Source: Betaproteobacteria bacterium (GTDB lineage: Bacteria > Pseudomonadota > Gammaproteobacteria > Burkholderiales > Ga0077523). Taken from it: a stretch of DNA of 64,000 nucleotides. The DNA lies in assembly GCA_016713305.1 (NCBI GenBank), contig JADJPK010000009.1, forward strand, positions 310,001 to 374,000. The letters run 5' to 3'. Of this stretch, positions 1 through 12,000 are shown piece by piece. The notes beneath the pieces are model-generated. The model had not been told where the DNA came from. It searched no databases and worked only from the letters and a program-made list of their open reading frames with translations. Each line of letters opens with the position of its first letter. The stretch's first letter is position 1. Position numbers and translations under genes: made by a program.

Positions 1-3000
1 GTGAATGCCGGCGCGCGGATTCTCCAGGCCGGCAACTTCCAGTTGCGCAGCCTCGCCGCCAACACGGCCCGGGCCGACGCGGCCACAGGATCGGGCGGAT
101 TCGCCGCCGTGCAGGGCACGCAGTCCACCGCCACCGTGACGCCCACGGTCGAGGCGGTGATCGACAACAACGTGGTCATGCAGAACGTCGGCGGCAGCGT
201 GACGCTCCACGCGGAGTCGGTCCGCGCCGAGGGCGACGCGATCGCCAGCGCCTCCGGCGGCGGCTTCGTGGAAGTGGGTGCCGCCAACAGCGACTCGACG
301 GTGACCCCGACGGTCAACGCGTACATCGACCGCGGCACGACCATCGACGCGGCCGGTTCCGTCACCGTGGAGGCGCTGGCCCGCAGCCAGCCGGCCGCCG
401 CGCTGGACGACACGTTCGATCCGGACGCGCAGACGGTCAGCGCGGACTCGATCACGTTCACCTCCCACGGGTTGTCCAACGGCGACCGCGTGACCTACGA
501 CCCGAACGGCAACCCGGCCATCGCCACCGCCGACGGCGGGACGCTCTCGAGCTCGCGCGAATACAGCGTGATCGCCACGGGCGAGGACACGCTGCAGCTC
601 GGCGCGGTGTTCGGCGCGGGAGCCGCGAACACCGGCAATCCGCTGGCTTCAGTGGCCGGCGTGGACGATGCGAGGGACCGCCTGCGCTTTGCCGTCGCGC
701 ACGGGTTCCTCACCGGTGACGCCGTCAAGTACACGCAGGATGGCGTGTCGATCAGCACCGATCTCAATGGTGCGGGCACCTATTTCGTCCGCAAGCTCGA
801 CGACTACACCGTCAAGCTCTACACGACCCGCAACGAGGCACTGGCCGCGGGCGCCTTCGCCGACGACCTGTTCCTGCCGTCGCTGGCCGTGAATTCCGCC
901 ACCGACCGCATCACCGTGGCGGGCAGCGGCTTCAGCGAGAACCAGCGCATCACCTATCAGGCGGCCCCCGCGGGCGAGTTCACGAGCGAGCAGGTGGACC
1001 TGAACGTGGTGGGCGGGGTGGGCACCCCGACGGACAACAACCAGTTCTACATCGCGTCGCACGGCTTCGGCACGGGCAACCGCGTGATCTACCGGGTCGA
1101 GCCCGACGGCACGGCCATCGGGGGGCTCACCTCCGGCACTGCGTACTTCGTCATCGTGATCGACGCGAATCACATCCAGCTCGCCGCGACCCGGGACGCC
1201 GCCGACCCCGACGACGGCGACGACGACGTGCCGGTCACCCCCATCGCGCTCTCTCCGGACAAGAGCTCCCCGGCGAACCAGCAGCGGCACCAGCTCGTCC
1301 GCGAATCCGTGGGCGGCCTGCAGGACGGTGTCACCTACTACGCCCGCAACGTCTCCGGCGATTCGTTCCAGCTCGCGACGGCTTTCAACGGCTCACCGAT
1401 CACCAATCTCGACGGCAGCGGCCGGGTCGGCGTGCACCGCTTCTCCCGGCCCGGCGTGGATCTGACACCCGGCACCGGCACGCACTCGCTGCGGTTCGAC
1501 CTGACCTCCGCTCCCGGCGCGAACCACCTGCTGCTGGGACCCGGCGGCGTGTCGCTGCGCGAACTTTCGCCTCCGGCCGGCGACGGCAAGAGCGCGTCGT
1601 CCGCCCGCGGCGGTGGCGGCGGCTTCATCGCCGTGGGTCATCCCGATTCGAACCTGCAGGTCACGCAGAACGTGCAGGCGTACATCGCCCCTGCCCTGCT
1701 GGAAGCCGGCGGCAACGTGTCGGTCTTCTCGTCCTCGTCGCTCAACACCTCCTCCCTCGCCAGCAACGGCGGTGGCGGCTTCATCGCGGTGGGCGACTCC
1801 AGTGCGCGTGGTGACCACTCGCACAACAACCGCGCGTTCATCGGCACCAACGACGGCGGCAACATCGACGGCAGTGGCGTGGTGGTCCGCGCAGCAGGTC
1901 ACCTGAGCGTGGTGGCGGAATCGTCGTTCGACTCGAAGATCACGTCGAACAGCGATGCGGGCGGCTTCGTGGCAGACGTGAACGCCGCTTCGCGTGGCGG
2001 ACTCATCGACGAGACGCAGGCCGTGGCAGGCAGCAATGCGGATGTCGAGGCGCGCAGCGTCGCGATGCGTTCGCAGTGGTCGCACCTGCAGTTCACGTAC
2101 GACTCCGACGCCTCCGCCGGCGGGCTCTTCGGCGACGCCGGCGCGGAGTCGACAGGCCAGGTCAACCCCCACGCGACCACGGCGGTGCGGGGAGGCGCGC
2201 GGGTCACCGGATTCGAAGGGGTCGACCTGCGGGCCCGCCTCGACAACTCGGACATCGACCAGGACATCAGTGCGGCCTTCGTCGGCCTCGGTGGCTCCAG
2301 TGCAGACGATGAAGCCACCTACTCGCCCCAGACTCTCGTCGACGCCGATCCCGGTGCGACCGTCTCCGCCGGTCCGCGACTCTTCCCCGTGGCCGGTGTA
2401 CCTCCCGCCGATGTCACGCCGCTCCAGCAGCCCGCAGGCTTCGACCGCCTGGCGCTCTTCGTCGAGATCGACGCCGAGGACGGCACGCGGGACATCGACT
2501 GGGACTCCAACGTGGTGCTGCTGTCCGGCCCCAGCCCCAACCTGATCGTGGGCCCGGACGGCCGCATCGTGAAGGCGATCAACGTGAGCGTGGCCGGCGT
2601 GGGCAGCGCCATCGGCAGCTTCGTGGACCCGGACGCCAACGGCAACTTCTTCGTCGACCCCATCATCAACGACAACGACCGCGGTCAGGCGCTGTTCCGG
2701 GCGAACGACGCGTCCACGAACGGCACGATCGAGACGGCGCTCGCCAACGGCCCGCTGTTCACGTTCCGCGAGACCTACCAGAAGGTGGACATCCTCAACC
2801 AGTCGGCCCTGGACATGAACATCCAGGACATCGAGGTGGTGAACACCTTCCTCGTGTCCGCCCAGGACGAAGTGATCATCGAGGTCGACCGGGTCAACGC
2901 CTTCGAATTCGACGTCAACCACGACTTCAAGCCGACGCCCATCACCATCAGCAACACGATCGAGACCAACGGAACCTCGCCCGACATCACGTTCTTCGGC

Positions 3001-6000
3001 GTGGTCAACAACCCGATCGGCATGACGAACGTCTTCAACGCCCGCGGCGACATCCTGTCCAGCCTGCCAGGCAGCGGGGAGTTCCCGCCGCCCCCCGGAC
3101 TCATCCGCACGGACAGCTTCCGCATCAACGCCGTGCTGGGCCACGTGGGAAGGAGCGATTCGCAGCGGCTGCGGCTGGAGATCGTCGAGAGCAACGACGG
3201 CCCGACGGGCGCCGACCGGTATCGCACCTCCGACGCCGGCCAGCGCAACTTCATGGAACTGCGCGGTCTGCTGCGCCGGGCGCTGACGGGCGCCGAACCG
3301 ACGACCGGCTTCAACGTGGACGTGGAGCGCATCAAGTCGGGCAACTTGCGCTCGACCGACGTGAACCTGGAACTGCTGAACGGCCTCTCGCAGCCGACCG
3401 TGGTGCCCGGACCGTACCGGGTCGAGGTCTTCGAGCCCGCGGGCATCGTCAACCTGTTCGCCACGCCGGTGGGCGCCACGAGCGCGCCCAACCGGACCAC
3501 GACGGTCACGGACCACTTCACGACCTCCCCCGGCAGCGTGCCGACGGTCTTCCCGCGCGGCGTGTGGGGCGCAGGCACGGGCATGGTGGAGGTCCGCTAC
3601 GTGGTCGGCGAAGCGCTGGACGCGGACCGCCGCATCATCAGCGGCGCGAACATCGACGTGGTGGGCCTATACCCCGAACCGGCAGGGCTGCCTTTCATCA
3701 ACTTCCTGGCGTGGACCGACCTGGGCGACACCAATCCCGTCGGGCTGGGCAACATCGACATCAGGACCAACGGCAACATCACCGTCACCGAGGAACTGGG
3801 CGATTTCCGCATCGGCCTCATCGAGTCCACGCGCCGCAACGTCGTGCTCACGGGCCGCCACGCGGACATCATCGATTCGCCCAACGAAGAGGAGTTCAGC
3901 GGGACCACGGCGGACGTCGTGGGCATCAACCTCACCTTCTCCGCCCCGGAAGGCCACGTGGGCACGTTCGAGAATCCGCTGGAGATCAACTCGTCGAACG
4001 TCAGCATCGGCGCGGTCAAGGCAGACGCGGAACTGGACATCGTGCTGGTCGAGATCGCCGACCTCAACGTGGACCGCATCCGCTCCGAATCGGGCGACGT
4101 GTCGCTGCTGGCCCTGGACGGCAGCATCCTCGACTACTTCGACGACACGGCCGCCGACGTGATCGGCGTGAACCAGTTCCTGACCGCGCAGGGTCAGACC
4201 ATCGGGCAGTCGGACAACGATCTGGACATCGATTCCTCCACCGTCCGTCCCGGTCGACTGGTGGCCCGGGCCAACAACAGCGCCTACATCACCGAGACCG
4301 ACAGTTCGCTCAACGTGCAGAGCGTGTTCGTGCCGGGCGGGCCGATCCGCCTCACGGTGACGGACACGGCCGCCACCGACGAGGACTTCATCCTCATGGA
4401 AGGCGGCCTCATCTTCAGCAACGAGACGAACATCACCCTGAACGTGGGCGACGACGTCGACACGCGGCTGGGCAGCGCCATGTTCGCGGCGCAGGAGATC
4501 TTCATCAACGGCGACGCCGGCAACGCCGACATCGGCCTGGGCTCGCGCATCGTGCTGCGGGGCGCGACCCTCGCGGACCGTCTCACGATCACGACGCTGC
4601 GCGACGACGACGAGGTCCGCATCGAAAACAACGCCACGCAGACGCGCATCCTCACCTCCGACGGCGACGACCTGATCTTCGGGTCCGACGCCGGCAGCGA
4701 CGACCCCGATCTGCTGGACGCGGTGTACTTCGGCGACTTCATCGATGCCGGCCCGGGCAACGACCGCGTGTTCGGCCTGGGCGGCGCGGACGTCATCCTC
4801 GCAGGGGACGGTGCGGACATCATCGAAGGCGGCGCCCACGGCGACCTGATCCGGGGAGGCCGGGGCGATGACGAGCTGCGCGGCGGCCTGGGCAACGACC
4901 GCATCGAGGGCGGCGACGGACACGACGACATCGACGGCGGACGCGGCGGCGACCAGATCCTCGGCGAAGAGGGCGACGACGAGATCGACGCCGGCGGCGG
5001 CACCCTCAACATCATCGACGGCGGTGCAGGCGACGACGTGATCCGCGGATCCGACGAAGGGGCCGACGGCATCCTCGGCGGGGATGGCCGCGACACGATC
5101 TTCGGCTTCGCCGGCAACGACGTCCTGGTCGGCGGCGCCGGCAACGACAGCATCGACGGCGGCGCGGGCGACGACTTCATCCAGGGCAGCAGCGGTGCCG
5201 ACGTGCTCGTCGGCGGCGCGAACAACGACCAGCTCTTCGGCGACGACAACGTCGCCGGCGACGACAACGCGGTGGACTACCTGTGGGGCGACTTCGGCAC
5301 CGGCCTGAACGAGGCCGGCTCGGGACGCGACCGCCTCGACGGCCAGGGCGGCAACGACGTCCTGTACGGCGAAGGCGACGACGACCAGATCAACGATGTG
5401 CTGGGCGCCTCCAACCTCGTAGTTGCCGGCACGGGCGACGATCCTTCCACGATCGTGCTCGCGCCGGTCACGCCCAACCCGGTACCCCTCGCTTCGACCG
5501 ACGATCCGGCCGCGGTCGACACGCTGCCCATCGGCGCGATCTACTCCGGCTGGTGGGCGGAGATCGCCGGTTCGGCGACGAACAACGGACTGTCCGGTGG
5601 CGTGGGGGCCGCGCTCGACACGGCCGTGACCGTGGATGCCGCCGGCACGCGCTACGCCGCGTGGGCGGATTCGCGCAACGGCAACTACGAAATCTATGTC
5701 GCCCGCCAGACCTCGGCCGGCTGGCAGATGCTGGGCGGTTCCGCCGCGGGCGGCGGCGTCAGCGATTCCCTGACCGATTCGCGCCGTCCGGCGCTGGCGG
5801 TCATCAACGGCCGGGTCACCGTGGTCTGGACCGAAGCCACGGCCAACGGCACCGACATCATGGGCGCGCAGTTCGACGCCGGGACCGACACCTGGGTCAC
5901 GCTGGGCAATTCCCTGCTGCCGGGCGGCATCAGCAACACGGCCCGCGCCGACCAGGCGCAGATCGTCATCGCCGGCAACCGTCTGGTCGTCTCGTGGATC

Positions 6001-9000
6001 GACACAAGCGTCGTGTCGTCGGTGTACGCACGCCAGTTCGACGGCGCCTCGTGGGTGGAGGTCACGCCCGGCTCCGCGACGGGCATGGGCATCACGCAGT
6101 GGCAGCCGGGCGTGGCGGAGTACGACCTCGCCACGGACGGAACCAATCTCGCCGTGACCTGGAGCAGCGGCTTCGGCGACACTGTCGACATCTACGCCCG
6201 GGTTCGCTCGGGGGCGACGTGGGTCGGCCTGGGAAGCTCGGCCGCCGGCACGGGACTGTCCGACACGGTCACGGAAAGCCGCGAACCCGACGCGGCCTGG
6301 CTGGACGGCCGGCTGTACGTGGCCTACCGCGAGCGCGTGAACGATTTCGAGCAGATCCACGTGAAGACCTTCGACGGTTCCAAGTGGGTCAGCGCCGGCA
6401 TCGACGGCGCCGTGGGCAACGGGGTCAGCAACGCGAACCGCCGGTCTCTCGATCCGAAACTGGAATCGGGCGGCGGGCAGATGTTCCTGGCCTGGGTGGA
6501 CCACGACGACGCAGACTACGCCGATCCCGACGCGCGCATCTACGCGAAGCGCTGGAACGGCACGCGGTTCGTCGAAACGCTGCCCGGCGACGCCAGCGGC
6601 GGCGGCATCAGCGCCACCGGCGGCAAGCTCTCGGCCCTGGATCTGGCTGTGGGCGCGAACGGTCTGCCCACCGTGGGCTGGACCGACGATTCCTCCGGCT
6701 TGCCGCAGGCGTATCTGCGGACCGTCACGGACCTTCCGGGCCAGGTGTTCCTCGCGACCTCCGCCTCGGGCGTGCAGGCAATCCTCGACGCCCAGACCCT
6801 CGGCGAAGGTGACGTGATCGTCCTCGCCCCCGGGTTGTACGCGGGCTTCACCGTGAGTGCGGCCGACGCCGGCGTCACGATTCTCGGCGCCCAGGGCGGA
6901 ACCTCCGTCATCAACGGGGCAGTGCAGGTCCGCACCACGGCCACGCTCCAGCGCCTGAACCTGGCCGGCGCCGTGACCCTCACCGCCGATGCGGACGGCG
7001 CGGCGCTGGTCGACAACGCCATCGACGCGGGGGTCGTGATCAACGGCGCCGCCAAGGTGCAGGTCCTGCACAACCGCTTCAAGGGGACCGAAGGCATCCG
7101 CATCGCGACGGCGTCCTCCGGACTCATCGCGCACAACGACATCGCCGCGACCGGCGTCGGGCTCGCCATCGACGGCGCGTTCGACGGCACCATCGAAGAC
7201 AACGACATCCACGGCGCCTCCCTGGGTGTGCGCTACGCGGCGGGCGCCCGGCTCTCGGACAACCGCATCTTCGGCAACGTGACCGGGATCCGCTCCACCG
7301 TGAGCGGCGAGACGCAGGGGCTCGGCTTCATCGTCGGCAGCACCGCCAACGACATCTCGTCCAACGTGACGGGTCTGCAACTGGTGGACGCCTCGGCCCA
7401 GGGCCAGCACATCTTCGGCAACCAGCGCGGCGTCGCGGGCAGCGGTGTCCTCGGCGGCGCGAGCCTGGACGCCGGCAACCTGATCGAGGACAACGGCACC
7501 GGCGTGTTCCGCTTCGACGGCACGATCCGCAACAACCGCATCGGCGGGAACGACACGGCCATCGACGCCGCGAGCGGCAGCCGCATCCAGGGCAACCAGA
7601 TCTACCGCAGCAAGATGGGCGTGCTGATCGACGGCCAGTCGGACGTGCGCATCGAGGGCAACACGATGGTGACCCCCGCCGGCACCCTCGTGCGGCTCGT
7701 CAACGGCGCTTCCGACGTGGAGGTGCTGCGCAACACGCTGTGGACGGAGGACGGTTACGACCTGTTCGTCGCCAACGACTCGCAGTCGGGCTTCTTCTCC
7801 GACTTCAACAACCTGTACGCCACCGGTACCGGCAAGGTCGGCTTCTGGACGCGCGACTTCACCGACGTGCTGGACTGGCAGGCCGACATCGCCCGCTTCG
7901 ATCTGCACTCCGTCGGCGCCACGGTCGTCAATCCGGAGTGGGCGCGCCCGCGCTTCACCGACCCGCACGACGACGGCTACGCACTCTTCCCCATGTTCGG
8001 CACGCAGCGCTTCACCTCGCCGATGCAGACGCCTGCGACCGGCGTCCCGCACATCGCCCTGCGCTCGCCGGATCTCTACGTGGATGCCATCCGCAACAAG
8101 CCGCTGGCCATCCGCTGGGAAAGCTTCAACAACACGGCGGGTTCGCCCGTGCGCATCGATCTGTACCGCGACACCGCCGACGGCCCTGCGTTCGTCACCA
8201 CGATCGTCGCGTCCACCGCGGACGACGGGGAGTTCCTCTGGACGCCTTCGGCGAACGGCGTTCCGTTCGGCACCAAGGGCCTGCGCATCCAGATTTCGTG
8301 GGTTGCCAATCCGGTGGTCATGGACCGCAGCCAGGAACCCTTCACCGTGCCGGAGGACGGCACGCAGTACTGGGTGGACGACCATTCCAACGCCAACGAC
8401 GAATACACGCCCGCGGGCATCGGCGACAACCGCAATACCGGCAAGACGGCCGCGGCACCCAAGCCTTACGCCACCAACCTGCTGCGCGTTTACGACGTCG
8501 GGCCCGGCGCCACGATCTTCGTCGACACGGGCGCCTACTCTATGATCGACCCGGTGGCCGTCTCCGGCACCACCGATCTGGGGCTCGGCCGGGATCAGGG
8601 ATTCCTGCTCACCGGACCCACCAGCGCCCTGCGCGTGGCGGAACTGTTCCCGGCCATTCCCGGTGACCGCACCCGCCCGCTGATCGAGCTGAACGACGCC
8701 GACGGCGTGGAGGTGGCGCACCTCACCCTGCGCGACGCGCAGCGCGGCCTGTATGCGCACGGCGGCTCCGACGACCTGTCGGCGCACGACCTCATCACGT
8801 TCGGCCACGCGCTGGACGGCATCCGTCTCGAAACGAACTCGGCGGGCAACGCATTCTTCGATCTCACGTCCCACGGCAACGGCGGCGCCGGTATCGCGAT
8901 CGAAGGTGCGGCCGGATCGCTGACCTCCTCGCTGGCCTACGAGAACCGCGGCGGCGGCATCGTGCTGCGCGGCCCGATCGACGAGGTGCTGAAGAACACC

Positions 9001-12000
9001 GCCCGCGACAACACCGGGGACGGCATGTCCGTTCGCGATTCCGGCGAGTCCGTCATCCAGGGCAACGCCAGCTTCCGCAACACCCGCGGCATGCGCATCG
9101 ACAATGCCTCCGGCGGCGTGGCCACCGTGGGAGACAAGTCGCTGGCCGCCGGCACGGCGAACCTGATCTGGAACAACGTGACCCTCGGCGCGCAGATCTC
9201 CGGCAACGTCGTCTTCGCGGGCAACAGCATTGCGGATCAGACCGGCCTGGTGTCCATCGGACTCGTCGCGGGCCAGGGTTCCACGGCGATGTCCAACCTC
9301 ATCCGCGGCAACACCATCGGCGTGGACGCGAAGGACGCGCTGCTGCAAGGCAACCGCGTGTACGGCAACGCGGCGCTGGGCATCCGTGCCGAATCGAGCG
9401 ACGTGCTCCAGAACGTGGTGTACTCCGCCGGTGTAGGCGTCCAGTTGAACGGCGCCGGCAGCCGCGCGCGCAACAACCTGGTCTACGACACCGACACCGC
9501 GGCCCTGGTGCTGTCCGGCGCCCCCGGCGCGGAGATCGTGAACAACACGCTCTACGTTCCGGCCGGCGACGCGATGCGCATCGAGAACGCGTCCACCGGG
9601 GCGAACCTGCGCAACAACATCGTCTGGGCAGACAACGGCTACGGCATCCGCGTCTCCGCCGATTCCCAGACCGGCTTCGCCTCCGACAACAACGTGTTCT
9701 TCCGCGGCCTGTTCGGCACCGGCAACGTGGGCTTCTGGAACGGCGCCGACCGCGGCAGCTTCTTCCAGTGGCGCGCGGCGTCCGGCACCGACACCGACAG
9801 CATCTTCGCCAGTCCGCTGTTCGTGGACGCAGACGGCGCGGACGGCGTGCTGGGCTTCTCGGCCGGCGTGAGCGACGGACGCGACGACGACTTCCACGTC
9901 CGCAGCCAGACCGGCAGCTTCCATGGCGGATCGCTCGCGCCCGTGGAAGGGCTGTCGCTGCCGGGCATTCCCGGCCGGCCCATCGCCGCCACCGCCGTCC
10001 TGACCCCCGATGCCCAGCAGTCCCCGGCCATCGACCGGGGCGACGAAGGCGATGCCTTCGCCCTGGAACCCGCCCCCAACGGCGGCTTTGTCAACGTGGG
10101 GGCGTACGGCAACACGGCCCAGGCCTCGCTGAGCCCCGCGCAGTTCGTGATCGTGATGGCACCCAACGGCGGCGAATCGATCCGCCAGCTCCAGACCTTC
10201 GACGTGCGCTGGCGCACCGGCGGCTTCGCCGGCCCGGTGGACATCAGCGTGTCTTCCACCGGCGCGGGCGGCCCCTACACCGCCATCGCCACCGGCGAGA
10301 CCAACGACGGCCACTTCGACTGGACCATCGACCCGGACGTCTTCCCGGCGGGCACGAACTACTTCGTGCGCGTGAACGAGAGCGCCAACCCTGCGAATGC
10401 AGACCGCACGGATGTCGCCTTCACCGTCCTGCACGCACCGCTCGTCGTGACGGCCTTCACACCCGACGTCTCCGGCTACTCGGTCCGGTTCAATCGCGAG
10501 TTCGATCCGTCCGTGCTCAATCTGTACGACGGAGCGGGCGGCGGTTTCGGCGCGGCGGACATGCTGCTGCGGCTGGGCTCGACGACGGTGCGCGGGTCCG
10601 TGTTCCTCGACGCCGACGGCAAGGGCTTCTCGTTCGTCAAGACGGGAACAGGGCTGACGGCCGGCAACTACACGCTGCGGATCGAAAGCGGCGCCCTCGC
10701 CCTAGTGGATCTCGAAGGCGTGAGCCTCGATGGCAATCTCGACGGCACGACCGGAGACGCCTATCAGACCGCCTTCGCCGTGGCGGCACCGACGGCCCGG
10801 ATCTCCATCGCCGACTTCGTCCGCGGTCCCGAGCAGGGTGCCAACGTTTCCGGCACCACGGGCGGCGTGCCCGTGCGGATCACCGGCGCGGGGAATTTCA
10901 CGCAGGCGGAGTTCGAGCTGCACTACGACCCGTCCATGCTGACGATCACCGGCGTGCAGGACCCGGACGGCGGCACGGCGACCGTGGACCTGAGCGTGGC
11001 CGGCATCGCCAAGGTGAAGGTGGCCTTCGCCGTGGCAGTCAGCGGAGCCGACCGGGAAATCGTGCGCCTCCTGGGCGACGTGCCCGCGACGGCGCCCTAC
11101 ACAGCCAAGGAACGCCTCGATCTGCGCAACGTGTCGGTGGACGGCGGTGCCGCGCAGGCCGACGACGGCGTGCACGTGGTTGCGTATCTCGGCGACACCA
11201 CGGGCAACGCGCGCTACTCCTCCCTGGACGCCCAGCGCATCCAGCGCAACGTGGTGCGGCTCGACTCCGGCTTCAGCGCCTATCCGCTGGCCGACCCGGT
11301 GCTCATCGGCGACGTGAGCGGCAACGGGCAGCTTGCCTCCGCCGACGCGCTGCTGATCCAGCGCCGCGTGCTGGGAATCCCCGTGCCGCAACTGCCGCCG
11401 CTGCCGGCAACCCCGCCCGCGGTGTTCCGCAGCGGGCCGGATCCGCTCGTGTCTCTGGGCACGACCCGGAGCACGCTGGCGGGTGGAACGGTCACCGTCC
11501 CGGTCAACCTCGATACGGCCGCAGGACTGGAGTCGGCGGAACTCAAGCTGCGCTTCGATCCGGACGTGCTGGAAGTCCAGGCGGTCCGCCGCGGATCCCT
11601 CACCTCCGGCTTCGAGTGGTTCCTCACGCCGCAGTCGCCCGGCTTGCTGGTGCTCGATGCGGCCGCCATCCAGGCGCTGTCGGGCGGCACCGGCACGCTG
11701 ATGGAAGTCGACTTCCGCGTGAAGCCCGGCACCGCGCCCGGAAGCTACGCGGTGGATCTGGAGTGGGCAAGCCTGAACGAAGACGGACTCACGCTGAACC
11801 CCGCTCCGCAAGCCGGGGCAGATCCGACGGACACGTCCATCGTGGTGACGGCACCGCCGAAGCCGCGGCTCCCGGCCGCCGCCTGGACGTTGCCAGCCAA
11901 CGCCCTGATCGATGCCCTCCACGGCGTTCCGCTCCCCGCCATCCCCGGCGCCGACCGGATCGTGAAGCTCGATCCGCCGGGAACGGGCGCGAACCTTCCG

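Noticed and set aside
1393..3516. Long minus-strand frames opposite the giant protein, the RND pump and the regulator
   Set aside because: They are Arg/His/Gly-rich and low in complexity, lack motifs, and mirror real genes: shadow frames from GC-rich codons.
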